Source of the DNA: Streptomyces sp. DSM 110735
GTDB taxonomy: Bacteria; Actinomycetota; Actinomycetes; Streptomycetales; Streptomycetaceae
Reading direction: 5' to 3'
Length of the DNA: 64,000 nt
Assembly: GCF_016482685.1 (NCBI RefSeq)
Contig: NZ_JACYHF010000010.1
Location: 1 to 64,000 of the forward strand
Part shown: positions 1-8,279 of the stretch, one piece after another
Layout: each line of letters opens with the position of its first letter
Numbering within the stretch: position 1 is the stretch's first letter
Made by a program: the position numbers and the translations under genes
Notes under the pieces: generated by a model
The model's input: only the letters and a program-made list of their open reading frames with translations
Told to the model about the DNA's origin: nothing
Databases searched by the model: none

Positions 1-470
1 GGCGGCGTGCTGTGGTGCGGCGGAGGCGTGGTCTCCTCACCGCCGTACGGCGGAGGAGTCGTTTCTTCACCGCCGTAGGGCGGCGGCGTGGTCTCGTCGT
101 CGTCCCCGTAGGACGCGGGCGGCTTGGTCTCGTGGCCGCCGTACGCGGGGGGCGGGGTCGTCTCGTCGTCGTCCCCGTACGAAGCGGGGGGCGTCGTCTC
201 GTCCTCGTCGTCGTCCCCGTAGGACGCGGGCGGGGTGGTCTCGTCCTCGTCGTCGTCCCCGTAGGACGCGGGCGGGGTGGTCTCGTCGTGGCCGTAGGAC
301 GGCGGCGGGGTGGTCTCGTCCTCGTCGTCGTCGCCGTACGAGGCGGGAGCGGTCGTCTCGTCGTGGCCGTAGGACGCGGGCGGGGTCGTCGCGGGCGCCG
401 TGGTCGCGTGGCCGTAGGCGGGCGGCGGGGTGGTGTGGCCGCCGGAGCCGTAGCCGGAGTCGTCGGAGTC
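1..470 (-). repeat. In-frame acidic Pro/Tyr/Asp-rich repeats inside the long chaplin
   Basis: About ten imperfect 30-42 base units encode variants of TTPPASYGDDDE, TTPPAYGGHE and TTPPPYGGEE. All stay in the frame of the chaplin gene. On the DNA they appear as recurrent tcgtcgtcgtccccgta blocks. They probably form an extended, negatively charged linker or wall-spanning stalk; this is inference from composition. Such arrays expand and contract easily. Confidence 0.85.
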
Positions 471-752
471 GTCGTCACCGTAGGAGTCGTGGTGGCGCGC
501 GCTCTTGCCGGTCACACAGGACTCGGCGAGGGCCGGGTCGAGGGCTGCCGACACGTCGACGGTGTTGCCGCAGATGGTGACCGGCACGTGCGCCGGTACC
601 CGCAGGGTGTTGCCGGACAGTGCGCCGGACGAGCGCTGTCCCGCGCCGGGCGCTCCCGAATCGGCGAGCGCCTGACTGCCGTACAAGGACAGCACGCCGG
701 TCGCGGCCGCGGCGGCGGCCACGACGATGCCCTTGCTGAGGGTCTGTCTCAC
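1..752 (-). CDS. Long chaplin-family surface protein, partial (C-terminus beyond the left edge)
   Basis: The chosen start is GTG at 752, preceded by AGGAAG about nine bases upstream. The frame is open to the left edge, about 250 codons. Residues 1-30 form a signal peptide with an Ala-rich core. A chaplin domain follows at about 40-80; SGNTLRVPAHVPVTICGN is visible, as is a second Cys about 25 residues later. Chaplins assemble into amphipathic amyloid fibrils that lower surface tension and coat aerial hyphae. After the domain comes a long acidic repeat tail (units like TTPPASYGDDDE). Long chaplins of S. coelicolor carry two chaplin domains and a sortase signal. Neither a second domain nor an LPXTG-like motif is visible here, and both could lie outside the window. 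The family call is firm; the subclass is inferred from the adjacent short chaplin and rodlins. Confidence 0.85.
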   Translation of the reverse strand, partial: MRQTLSKGIVVAAAAAATGVLSLYGSQALADSGAPGAGQRSSGALSGNTLRVPAHVPVTICGNTVDVSAALDPALAESCVTGKSARHHDSYGDDDSDDSGYGSGGHTTPPPAYGHATTAPATTPPASYGHDETTAPASYGDDDEDETTPPPSYGHDETTPPASYGDDDEDETTPPASYGDDDEDETTPPASYGDDDETTPPPAYGGHETKPPASYGDDDETTPPPYGGEETTPPPYGGEETTPPPHHSTP

Positions 753-783
753 TCTCGTGGTCTTCCTGCTCGAAGAAGTGGGA

Positions 784-835
784 AGGCCGGCCCCGGAACG
801 CAGATTCGAAGGGATCGACGGTCCGGGGCCGGCCT
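784..835 (-). terminator. Hairpin downstream of the short chaplin gene
   Basis: A perfect 14-bp inverted repeat (784-797 with 822-835, AGGCCGGCCCCGGA) lies 38 bases after the stop codon at 874 and before the long chaplin start at 752. There is no U tract, as is usual for Streptomyces terminators. Confidence 0.65.
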
Positions 836-873
836 GAACGCAGCCGTGCAGCTGGTGCCTTGTGGCGGTGGGG

Positions 874-1101
874 TCAGCCGTTGACGCAGGCGTTGCCGAA
901 CGCCGGGTTCAGCAGCGCGATGACGTTGACCGAGTTGCCGCACACGTTGATCGGAACGTGGACCGGGATCTGGACGACGTTGCCCGACAGGACACCCGGC
1001 GAACCGACGGCCGCACCCTCGGCACCGGCGTCGGCGAAGGCGGGGGCCGCCCCGCCCAGGGCCAGGATGGCGCCGACGACGACAGCAGCGGTCTTCTTCA
1101 T
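874..1101 (-). CDS. chpD: Short chaplin
   Basis: This is a 75-residue secreted protein: a signal peptide of about 24 residues (MKKTAAVVVG..., cut after AFA or ADA) followed by a single chaplin domain. Visible family features are AVGSPGVLSGN, VHVPINVCGNSVNV and LLNPAFGNACVNG, with the two cysteines that form the conserved disulfide. ATG 1101 is chosen because it begins the signal peptide and has GAAGGGA just upstream; the frame continues further up but without family similarity. Short chaplins polymerise at the air-water interface, and rodlins align the fibrils into rodlets. The symbol is given by its position between a long chaplin and a rodlin, as in S. coelicolor; ChpF, ChpG or ChpH orthology cannot be excluded. 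Confidence 0.88.
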   Translation of the reverse strand: MKKTAAVVVGAILALGGAAPAFADAGAEGAAVGSPGVLSGNVVQIPVHVPINVCGNSVNVIALLNPAFGNACVNG

Positions 1102-1336
1102 GGTGTTTCCCTTCTCTGCGGTCATGTCCTTATGTCGGCCGAAACCGAGCGAGCACAGCTTGAACGGCTCGCACCATGACCGGCAGGCTGTGAAACGAGG
1201 GATAGACAGCCGAAGAAACCGTGGAACGCGCGTCGCCCCTGAATTCACTCGAACGCCTCCACGGAATTGACAGCTTGGCGCAGTCGGAGAGGATTCGACC
1301 GGGGCGGAAAACGCGGGAAATCACGGGGAAACGGCA

Positions 1337-1388
1337 AAGGCCGCCCCCGTGCGGGAGCGGCCTTCGGTGCGGACCGGCGAACCGGTCC
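1337..1388 (-). terminator. Tandem hairpins after the first rodlin gene
   Basis: On the minus strand, immediately after the stop at 1397, there is a GGACCGG/CCGGTCC hairpin (1371-1388) followed by an AAGGCCGC/GCGGCCTT hairpin (1337-1364) ending in a short U run. Confidence 0.65.
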
Positions 1389-1396
1389 GTGGGGCG

Positions 1397-1807
1397 TCAG
1401 TTGTTGCCGACGCCGTTGCCCGCGAGGACGGAGACGTCGTCCACCAGGTGGGAGAGCGGCTCGTCGTTCTTCGCCTGGGTGGAGTTCTCCGCGCACTGCT
1501 GGTTCTGCGGGGAGGACAGCACCGGGATGTCCTGGACACCCACGTTGACCAGCGCGAGGACCGACTGCACGTCCGCCTTGACGGGCAGCCCGACGCAGAG
1601 CTTGTTGAGCGAGCTCTGGACCAGGGTGGCCTGCGGGCTGAGGTTGCCGCCGGTGACGTTGTTGCCGAACGCCTCCGAGGCGCCGTTGCCGCTCAGCGAC
1701 GTGGTGCCGGTGTCGTTCCCGATGGCGAGAGCCTGGGGGGCGGCAGCCGCCGACACCCCGATGAAGGACGCGGCGACCGCGGCCGCGGCCATTGCCTTCT
1801 TCAGCAT
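1397..1807 (-). CDS. rdlA: Rodlin
   Basis: This is a 136-residue secreted protein with a signal peptide MLKKAMAAAAVAASFIGVSA ending near PQALA. The mature part has the rodlin pattern: GNGASEAFGN, LSPQATLVQSSLNKLCVGLP, an internal hydrophobic stretch, LSSPQNQQCAENSTQAK and a Gly/Asn-rich end. Rodlins organise chaplin fibrils into the paired rodlet layer on spores and aerial hyphae. ATG 1807 is chosen over upstream in-frame codons because it opens the signal peptide and follows GGAAAG. It is divergent from a second rodlin; the 257-base spacer must hold both promoters. Sequence is more diverged from the two plus-strand rodlins than those are from each other. Confidence 0.88.
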   Translation of the reverse strand: MLKKAMAAAAVAASFIGVSAAAAPQALAIGNDTGTTSLSGNGASEAFGNNVTGGNLSPQATLVQSSLNKLCVGLPVKADVQSVLALVNVGVQDIPVLSSPQNQQCAENSTQAKNDEPLSHLVDDVSVLAGNGVGNN

Positions 1808-2064
1808 TTCGCTTTCCTTTCCCTGGCTCCACGCCAAGACGCACGTTCCTGTCCGGCATCAACCCCGGGGCGGCGAAATGGTTGCGGTATGTCACCCGAT
1901 CGGATCGGACCGCGGCGCGGAGTGGATGCGGATTTCCCTTGGGAAACCGGGCTTTCGGCGGCATCCCGTGTGGGCCATCGGAGTGAACGGGAGGAACCCC
2001 GCGGTGGGCGGGGCAGTTGAGCCGTGCACTCCGGTGACGGGGTTTCTCCAGAAGGGAATCGCAA

Positions 2065-2475
2065 GTGATCAAGAAGGTTCTGGCCGCCGCCGCGGTCGCC
2101 GCCTCCGTTGTCGGTGCGTCCGCAGTCGCCGCGTCGCCGGCCCTGGCCATCGGCAACGACACCGGCACCACCTCGTTCAGCGGAAACGGTGCTTCGCAGG
2201 CGTTCGGCAACTCCGCCACCTACGGCAACATGAGCCCGCAGATGGCGCTCATCCAGGGCTCGCTGAACAAGCCCTGCATCGGTCTGCCCGCGAAGGTCAA
2301 CGCCCAGTCCCTGGTGGGTCTGCTCAACGTCGGCGTCCAGGACATCCCGATCCTGTCCTCGCCGCAGAACCAGCAGTGTGTCGAGAACTCCACCCAGGCC
2401 AAGGGCGACGAGCCGCTGTCGCACATCCTGGACGACATCTCCGCCCTGTCCGGCAACGGCGCCGGCAACAACTGA
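2065..2475 (+). CDS. rdlB: Rodlin
   Basis: This is a 136-residue rodlin starting with GTG, with GAAGGGAA upstream. The signal peptide MIKKVLAAAAVAASVVG ends near SPALA. The mature protein carries GNGASQAFGNSATYGN, MSPQMALIQGSLNKPCIGLP and QNQQCVENSTQAKGDEPLSH, with two cysteines. It is very close to the next rodlin downstream, suggesting a recent tandem duplication. The divergent pair of this gene and the one at 1397-1807 matches the rdlA/rdlB arrangement known in S. coelicolor (recollection). It is expected to be exported at the onset of aerial growth. Confidence 0.88.
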   Translation: MIKKVLAAAAVAASVVGASAVAASPALAIGNDTGTTSFSGNGASQAFGNSATYGNMSPQMALIQGSLNKPCIGLPAKVNAQSLVGLLNVGVQDIPILSSPQNQQCVENSTQAKGDEPLSHILDDISALSGNGAGNN

Positions 2476-2497
2476 TCAGTCACTGATCCGGAGATGT

Positions 2498-2550
2498 GCG
2501 GGGCCCCTCGCGGGCCCCGCGTGGCGGGCCGCCGAGCGATCGGCGGCCCG
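2498..2550 (+). terminator. Two consecutive GC-rich hairpins after rdlB
   Basis: GCGGGGCCC/GGGCCCCGC (2498-2520) is followed by an 11-bp perfect stem with a GCGA loop (2525-2550). Both lie within 75 bases of the stop codon. Confidence 0.7.
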
Positions 2551-2745
2551 TCGGCATGTCCAGGGACTGCTGAACTCACTTATGAGTCAAGGGACTTGGG
2601 CGTGACTCCACGAACGAGGGGGCGCTTGTGAACTCATCGCACTGCGCTGCCCCGTTAGGGGCACAGACCGCAACCCCGGTGTCCGCCGGCCCGTTGACGA
2701 TCACGCAACTCCTCCCCGGAGTCCGCCTTTCGAAAGGGAACGCAC

Positions 2746-3153
2746 ATGAAGAAGCTGTGGGCAACCGCGGCTGTCGCCGCCTCCGTCGCCGGTCTCGCGG
2801 GCGTGGCCGCCCCGCAGGCCCTCGCCATCGGGGACGACCACGGCACCACCTCGTTCAGCGGCAACGGCGCCTCGCAGTCGTTCGGCAACTCGGCCACCTT
2901 CGGTGACATGAGCCCGCAGCTCGCGCTGGTCCAGGGCTCGCTGAACAAGCCGTGCATCGGCCTGCCCGCGAAGCTCAACGCCCAGTCGGTGCTCGCGCTG
3001 GTCAACGTCGGTGTCCAGGACATCCCGGTGCTGTCCTCGCCGCAGAACCAGCAGTGCGTGGAGAACTCCACCCAGGCCAAGGGCGACGAGCCGCTCTCGC
3101 ACATCCTGGACGACATCTCCGCCCTGTCCGGCAACGGCGCCGGCAACGGCTGA
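2746..3153 (+). CDS. Third rodlin
   Basis: This is a 135-residue rodlin with a signal peptide (MKKLWATAAVAASVAGLAG) and a mature part almost identical in pattern to the preceding gene: GNGASQSFGNSATFGD, LVQGSLNKPCIGLPAKLNAQ and a shared ending LDDISALSGNGAGN. ATG 2746 follows a GAAAGGGAA ribosome-binding stretch. It has its own 270-base upstream region and its own terminator, so it is probably a separate transcription unit. The near identity to the gene at 2065-2475 over the second half indicates duplication or gene conversion. S. coelicolor has two rodlins, so the third copy is a lineage feature (recollection). Confidence 0.87.
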   Translation: MKKLWATAAVAASVAGLAGVAAPQALAIGDDHGTTSFSGNGASQSFGNSATFGDMSPQLALVQGSLNKPCIGLPAKLNAQSVLALVNVGVQDIPVLSSPQNQQCVENSTQAKGDEPLSHILDDISALSGNGAGNG

Positions 3154-3170
3154 TCGAGCCCGTACCGCGA

Positions 3171-3206
3171 CGGCGGGCCACCGGTTTCCCCGGTGGCCCG
3201 CCGTTT
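3171..3206. terminator. Strong hairpin between the third rodlin and the convergent ABC permease
   Basis: A 14-bp perfect stem (3171-3184 with 3190-3203) has a five-base loop and is followed by TTT on the plus strand. It lies 17 bases after the rodlin stop and about 40 bases after the stop of the opposing gene, so it can serve both. Confidence 0.75.
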
Positions 3207-3245
3207 CGTATGTCCGGACGCCTCGCGTCGGGATGCCCAAGTGCC

Positions 3246-4109
3246 CTACGACACCACGTCCTTGCGGGCGAAGCCCCGGAACGCCAGGGCGAACAGGACG
3301 AGGGCGCAGGACACCGAGACCGAGGCGCCCTGGATCATCCCGGCCCACTCGGCGTGCGGCTGGAGGGCGTCCGCCCAGGCGAACTGCCAGTGCGCGGGCA
3401 GGAAGTCGCGCCAGTCGCCGAGCGCGGTGACGGCGTCCAGGACGTTGCCGACGATGGTCAGACCCACCGCGCCGCCGACCGCGCCGAGCGGGGTGTCCGT
3501 ACGCGTCGACAGCCAGAACGCGAGCGCGGCGGTGACCAGTTGGGACACGAAGATGTACGCCACCGCGACCGCGAGGCGCTGCACGGCGACGCCCGGCTCC
3601 AGCGCGCCCCCGGTGGGGATGCGCAGCGGACCCCAGCCGTAGGCGGCGGTGCCCGCGACGAGGGCGACGGCGGGCAGCAGCACCATCGCGGCGAGGCTCA
3701 GCCCGAGCCCGACGACCAGCTTCGACCACAGCAGCCGGACCCGGGGCACGGGCGCGGCGAGCAGATAGCGCAGCGAGGACCAGTTCGCCTCGGAGGCGAC
3801 CGTGTCCCCGCAGAACAGGGCGACCGGGACGACCAGCAGGAAGCCGGCCGAGACGAACAGGGCGACGGCGGCGAAGTTGGCGCCGGAGTCGGTGGCCGTG
3901 GCCATCAGGGTGATCCGGGAGCTGCGGCTGCCGGGCTCGCCGCCGATGGCGAAGGCGGCGAGGAGCACGAACGGCAGCACGGCCAGGAGCAGACCCATGA
4001 CCAGCGTCCGGCGGCGCTTGAGCTGGCGGATCAGCTCCACGCGCACGGGCAGGGTGCGGACGGGGCGGTAGCCGGGTGCCGTGTCCGCGCCCGGGGTGAG
4101 CGTGCTCAC
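3246..4109 (-). CDS. ABC-2 type transporter permease subunit
   Basis: This is a 287-residue integral membrane protein. It has a short cytoplasmic N-terminus, then about six hydrophobic segments (first at about 32-55, RTLVMGLLLAVLPFVLLAAF; last near the C-terminus). It fits the ABC-2 membrane family, which pairs with a separate ATPase in a small efflux or antibiotic-resistance type exporter. The start GTG at 4109 overlaps the stop codon of the upstream ATPase-bearing gene by four bases (GTGA), which strongly supports both the start and translational coupling. The substrate is unknown. Its obvious partner is the C-terminal ATPase of the preceding gene. Confidence 0.85.
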   Translation of the reverse strand: MSTLTPGADTAPGYRPVRTLPVRVELIRQLKRRRTLVMGLLLAVLPFVLLAAFAIGGEPGSRSSRITLMATATDSGANFAAVALFVSAGFLLVVPVALFCGDTVASEANWSSLRYLLAAPVPRVRLLWSKLVVGLGLSLAAMVLLPAVALVAGTAAYGWGPLRIPTGGALEPGVAVQRLAVAVAYIFVSQLVTAALAFWLSTRTDTPLGAVGGAVGLTIVGNVLDAVTALGDWRDFLPAHWQFAWADALQPHAEWAGMIQGASVSVSCALVLFALAFRGFARKDVVS

Positions 4110-6745
4110 GGGGTGCCTCCGATCAGGGTGAGGAAGGCGTCTTCCAGGCGCCGGTGCGGTCCGACGGAGGCGACGGGCACCTCCAGGCGGACGAGGTCCA
4201 CGACCAGTGCCTCGGCGGTGGCGCCGGGTTCCAGGCGGATCAGCAGCCCGTCCTCGGTGCGCACGGCGGAGGCGACGCCGGGCAGGGCGGCGACCTTCTC
4301 CACGATCGGTTCGCGCACCGGGGTGCCGGTGCCGACCAGGAGGGTGTCGCCGGAGCCGATGATGTCGCGCACCGGTCCCGCCTGGACGAGCCTGCCCCGG
4401 TCCATCACCACGAGGTGGGTGCAGGACTGCTCGACCTCGGCGAGGAGGTGGCTGGAGACGATGACCGTGCGCCCGGCGGACGCGTAGCGGATCATCACCT
4501 CGCGCATCTCGCGGATCTGGGGCGGGTCGAGTCCGTTGGTGGGCTCGTCGAGGATGAGGAGGTCGGGCAGTCCGAGCATGGCCTGGGCGATGGCCAGGCG
4601 CTGGCGCATGCCCTGGGAGTAGGTGCGCACCGCGCGGTCGAGGGCGTCGCCGAGTCCCGCGATCTCCAGTGCCTCCTCCAGATGGGCGTCCTCGGCGGGG
4701 CGGCCGGTGGCGCGCCAGTACAGCTCCAGGTTCTCCCGCCCCGACAGGTGCGGCAGGAAGCCCGCGCCCTCCACGAAGGCGCCGACCCGGGAGAGGACGG
4801 GGGCGCCGGGGCGTACGGCGTGGCCGAAGACGCGGATCTCGCCCGCGTCGGGGCGGATGAGTCCCATCAGCATCCGCAGGGTGGTGGTCTTGCCCGCGCC
4901 GTTGGGTCCGAGGAGTCCGAGGACCTGGCCCTTGTCGACGCGGAAGGAGAGGTCGCGTACGGCGTACCGGTCGGCGGAACCGGCGTAGCGCTTGCTCAGG
5001 TCGCCGATGACGAGCGGGACTTCGGCCAGTTCCGGGTCGGGGGCGGGGGCGCTGGTGGGGCGGCGGGCGGTGAGGAGCAGGGCTGCGGCGAGGGCGGCGC
5101 CCGCGAGGGGGAGCCACCAGACCCAGGAGGGCAGCGGGGTGCGGGCGGTGGTGACGCCGGGTGCGGTGGGCACGCTCAGGGCGCCCTGGAGCGAGACGGT
5201 GTACGTCGCCGGGGCGGTCGGGGAGGCGTAGGCGAGGTCGGTGGAGGCGAGGACCAGGCGGAGGCGGTGGCCCTTCTGGATCTCGTGGTCGACGGCGGGG
5301 AGGGTGACCGTGACGTCCTTGCCCGCGCGGGCGCCGGTGACGCGCAGGGGCGTGACCAACTGGGAGGGCAGGACGCGGGTGCCGCCGGGTCCGACGTCGT
5401 AGAGCTTGGCGAAGAGGACCGCGTCGTCGGAGGTGGACTTCACGTGGACGCGGGCGGTGGGCGAGCCGGTGACGCGGAGGGTGGAGCGCAGCGGGGCGGA
5501 GTCGAAGTGGGCGTTCTGGCCGGGGAAGTCGAGGGAGACACCGGTACCGAGGGCGGAGAGCCGGGCCAGGCTGCCGAGTCCGGGCAGCGCGGAGACGGCG
5601 GGCGGTCCGGCGCCGGCCGGGTTGGCGACGTGCTGGGTGCCGCCGGTCAGCTTCACGGTGTGCTGGTGGGAGTGGAGACCGGGGTAGGCGTTGCCGCTCG
5701 CGCCGCGCAGTCGCACGGTGCCGTCGGTGGAGTCGACGCCTCCGGTGCGGGTGACGCGGAAGGCGGGACCGGTGGCGGCGGACGTGTCGTCCTTGAGGTA
5801 GCGGTCGAACCAGGAGCGCATCCGGGTGGCTACGCGGTCGGTCTCGTTGTCGCCGCCGTCGTGGCCGCCGGAGATCCAGTCGACCTTCACGGGGGCGCCG
5901 TTGGCCTTGATCGCCCGTTCGGCGGCGTCGGACTGGGCGAGGGTGAACAGGGAGTCGGTCTGGCCCTGGAAGAGGAGGGTGGGCACCTTGATGCGGGTGG
6001 CGACGGCGGAGGGGGAGCGTTCTTCGAGGAGGCGGCGGGCGTCGGCGTCGGGGGTGCCGGACTGGGCGACGCGCTGGTACATCCGGCACAGGGCGGGCTC
6101 GAAGTCCGCGCAGCCGCCGCCGGAGCTGAAGAAGACCCCGGCCCACAGCTTCTTGAACACGCCGTCGGGGAACAGGGCGTCGGCGAGGTTCCAGTAGGTG
6201 ACGGCGGGGGCGATGGCGTCGACGCGGTGGTCGTATCCGGCGGCGAGCAGGGAGATGGCGCCGCCGTAGGAGGCTCCGGCCACGCCGACGCGGGGGTCGC
6301 CGGGGGCGTCGAGGCGGACCTCGGGGCGTCTGGCGAGCCAGTCGATGAGCTGGGAGACGTCCTTGACCTCGTGCTTCGGGTCGTTCAGACCGATCTCGCC
6401 GGTGGAGCCGCCGAAGCCGCGCGCGGACCACGTCATGACCGCGTAGCCGTGCCGGGCGAGGTTCTGTGCCTGGCCGAGCATGTCCTTCTTGTTGCCGCCG
6501 AAGCCGTGGGCGAGCAGGACGGCGGGGTGGCGGCCGGGGCGGCCGTCGGTGAAGAAGGAGGTGGCGAGGTGGGTGCCGTCGGCGGTGGTCAGCCTCTGGT
6601 TGACCTGGTGCACGCGGGGGGTGTCGTCGCCGGAGGCGGTCGCCGTCCAGGTTCCGGCGGCCGCGAGCAGCACGGCGGCGGCGAGGGCGGCGGCTGCCCG
6701 GCGCGGCCCCTTCAGGAGCCGCGCCGCGGGCACTCGAAGATCCAT
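4106..6745 (-). CDS. Fusion: secreted X-Pro dipeptidyl-peptidase/CocE-like alpha/beta hydrolase with ABC transporter ATPase
   Basis: This is an 879-residue two-part protein. Residues about 1-38 form a signal or anchor segment. Residues 50-320 are an alpha/beta hydrolase of the S15/CocE type, with nucleophile motif GASYGG (Ser159), a probable acid at Asp264 (GQTDS) and His295 (SGGHDGG). Residues 330-525 look like the jelly-roll C-terminal domain of that family. A transmembrane helix at about 541-560 is followed by a full ABC ATPase at about 578-800: Walker A GPNGAGKTT (613-621), signature YSQGM, Walker B LLILDEP with catalytic Glu734, and H-loop His766. This places a hydrolase outside and an ATPase inside the membrane in one chain. 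The coupled downstream permease is its likely partner. The start is ATG 6745 with GGGGAC adjacent. Substrate and reaction are unknown. Confidence 0.85.
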   Translation of the reverse strand: MDLRVPAARLLKGPRRAAAALAAAVLLAAAGTWTATASGDDTPRVHQVNQRLTTADGTHLATSFFTDGRPGRHPAVLLAHGFGGNKKDMLGQAQNLARHGYAVMTWSARGFGGSTGEIGLNDPKHEVKDVSQLIDWLARRPEVRLDAPGDPRVGVAGASYGGAISLLAAGYDHRVDAIAPAVTYWNLADALFPDGVFKKLWAGVFFSSGGGCADFEPALCRMYQRVAQSGTPDADARRLLEERSPSAVATRIKVPTLLFQGQTDSLFTLAQSDAAERAIKANGAPVKVDWISGGHDGGDNETDRVATRMRSWFDRYLKDDTSAATGPAFRVTRTGGVDSTDGTVRLRGASGNAYPGLHSHQHTVKLTGGTQHVANPAGAGPPAVSALPGLGSLARLSALGTGVSLDFPGQNAHFDSAPLRSTLRVTGSPTARVHVKSTSDDAVLFAKLYDVGPGGTRVLPSQLVTPLRVTGARAGKDVTVTLPAVDHEIQKGHRLRLVLASTDLAYASPTAPATYTVSLQGALSVPTAPGVTTARTPLPSWVWWLPLAGAALAAALLLTARRPTSAPAPDPELAEVPLVIGDLSKRYAGSADRYAVRDLSFRVDKGQVLGLLGPNGAGKTTTLRMLMGLIRPDAGEIRVFGHAVRPGAPVLSRVGAFVEGAGFLPHLSGRENLELYWRATGRPAEDAHLEEALEIAGLGDALDRAVRTYSQGMRQRLAIAQAMLGLPDLLILDEPTNGLDPPQIREMREVMIRYASAGRTVIVSSHLLAEVEQSCTHLVVMDRGRLVQAGPVRDIIGSGDTLLVGTGTPVREPIVEKVAALPGVASAVRTEDGLLIRLEPGATAEALVVDLVRLEVPVASVGPHRRLEDAFLTLIGGTP

Positions 6746-6878
6746 GTCCCCACCGTAAGGGCCCGGGGCGGCGGCGGACGGCGCCGCCGGGCGGAACCCC
6801 CGCCCCTCCCCGGGGAGTACGCGTCCGGCCGGGTGTACCGCGAGTGCGGTATGCGGCCGGGGCGCGGACGAGGGGCTG

Positions 6879-8279
6879 TCAGGGGCGCGTGTCCTCCGGG
6901 AGGGAGACGAGCCAGTGGGTGGCGGCGCGGGGGCGGAGGTAGAGCGCCCAGTAGAGGGTGGCGACGGCGGTGATGCCGCCGGTCCACAGGAGATAGCTGA
7001 CGTCCTGCTGGGTGAGGACGTAGGCGAGGACGACGATGAGCAGGACCGGCATCGCGGGCCACAGCGGCATCCGCCAGGCGGGGGTGTGGCGGTGGGCGTC
7101 GCGGCGGCCGAGCAGGGCGGCGACGGCGACGAGCAGGTACATCGCGGTCACGGAGACGCCGGTGACGCCGTAGAGGGTGTCGAGGTCGACGAAGCAGAAC
7201 AGCGCGCCGGGGACGCCGACGGCGAGGGTGGCGACCCAGGGCGAGCCGAAGCGGCCGAGGCGGGAGAAGAGGGTGTTGACCGGGGTGGGCCACGCCTTGT
7301 CGCGGGCGGAGGCGAACAGGACGCGGGAGTTCTGGATGACCATCACGATGCCCGCGTTGACGATGGCGAGGGCGACGCAGAGGCTGACGAAGGTGCCGAC
7401 GGCGGTGTTGGACCAGGCGGTGACCATGGCGCTGATGTCGCCGCCGGTCAGCTCCTTGAGGTCGGTGGCGCCCATGGTGATGGCGGCGACCGGCACCAGG
7501 ATGATCACCGTGGAGATGGCGAGGGTGGCGAGCACGGTACGGGCCACGTCGCGGCGCGGGTGCTCCAGTTCCTCGGAGAGGTAGACGGCGGTCGAGAAGC
7601 CCTGGGTGACGAAGAGGGCGATGGCGAGTCCGGAGACGACAAGGACCCCGGTCACCGCGTCCGTGTGCCCGTGGGCGCCCGCGACCTGCATCGAGACGAG
7701 GCTGCCGAGCCCGCGGTGCCCGTGGGCGAAGCCGAGGACGGCGACCACGGCTGCCGCGATGACCTCCAGGACCAGGAAGATCCCGGTGATCCAGGCGTTG
7801 GCGCGCAGGTCGAGCAGTCCGGCGAGGGTGGCGAGCAGCATGACCGCCGCGCCGGTGAGCGAGGGGTCGAGGTGGACGACGGGGGCGAGGTAGTCGGCGG
7901 TGCCCATCGCGATGACGGGCGGCACGATCATGACGACCAGCAGGGAGAGCACGAAGACCAGCCAGCCGGTGAGCCGTCCGGCGAGCGTGGAGACCATGGC
8001 GTACTCGCCGCCCGCGCTCGGGATGAGGGTGCCCAGCTCGGCGTAGCAGAACGCCACGGCGATACAGAGCAGCGAGCCGATGGCGATGGTCAGCGCGGTG
8101 GCGGTGCCGAGGGTGCCGAAGAGGTCGGGGACGACGACGAAGAGGGTCGAGGCGGGGGTCACGCAGGAGAGCGTCAGCAGGGTGCCGCCGACGACGCCGA
8201 TGGAACGCTTGAGCTTCTGGGGGCTGTCGGCCGGCTGCCCGGGGGTGGCGGCCTCGGCGGGGCGGAGCGTGTCGGTCAT
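6879..8279 (-). CDS. APC-superfamily amino-acid permease
   Basis: This is a 466-residue protein with about 12 hydrophobic segments. The first, GGTLLTLSCVTPASTLFVVV, follows the basic LKRSIG motif typical of the amino acid-polyamine-organocation family. Visible family signatures are AELGTLIPSAGGEYAMV in the helix 2 region and GFSTAVYLSEELEHPRRDVAR in the middle loop. It imports amino acids or polyamines by proton or sodium coupling; the substrate cannot be read from the sequence. ATG 8279 is chosen as the only start giving a normal N-terminus. It is monocistronic or read with the genes further down; no terminator is obvious in the 133 bases after it. A 302-base leader region separates it from mmsA, whose terminator lies inside that spacer. 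Confidence 0.88.
   Translation of the reverse strand: MTDTLRPAEAATPGQPADSPQKLKRSIGVVGGTLLTLSCVTPASTLFVVVPDLFGTLGTATALTIAIGSLLCIAVAFCYAELGTLIPSAGGEYAMVSTLAGRLTGWLVFVLSLLVVMIVPPVIAMGTADYLAPVVHLDPSLTGAAVMLLATLAGLLDLRANAWITGIFLVLEVIAAAVVAVLGFAHGHRGLGSLVSMQVAGAHGHTDAVTGVLVVSGLAIALFVTQGFSTAVYLSEELEHPRRDVARTVLATLAISTVIILVPVAAITMGATDLKELTGGDISAMVTAWSNTAVGTFVSLCVALAIVNAGIVMVIQNSRVLFASARDKAWPTPVNTLFSRLGRFGSPWVATLAVGVPGALFCFVDLDTLYGVTGVSVTAMYLLVAVAALLGRRDAHRHTPAWRMPLWPAMPVLLIVVLAYVLTQQDVSYLLWTGGITAVATLYWALYLRPRAATHWLVSLPEDTRP

Noticed and set aside
2571..2636. Direct repeats TGAACTCA (2571-2578 and 2629-2636) upstream of the third rodlin
   Set aside because: The copies are too short and too far apart to claim an operator, and they are not repeated before the other rodlin genes.
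4154..6973. Very long open frames antisense to the hydrolase/ABC gene, and similar ones opposite iol, rbs, recD2, the ABC exporter and mcc genes
   Set aside because: They arise from the extreme third-position GC bias, encode Gly/Arg/His-rich text without domains, and lie opposite genes with clear families.
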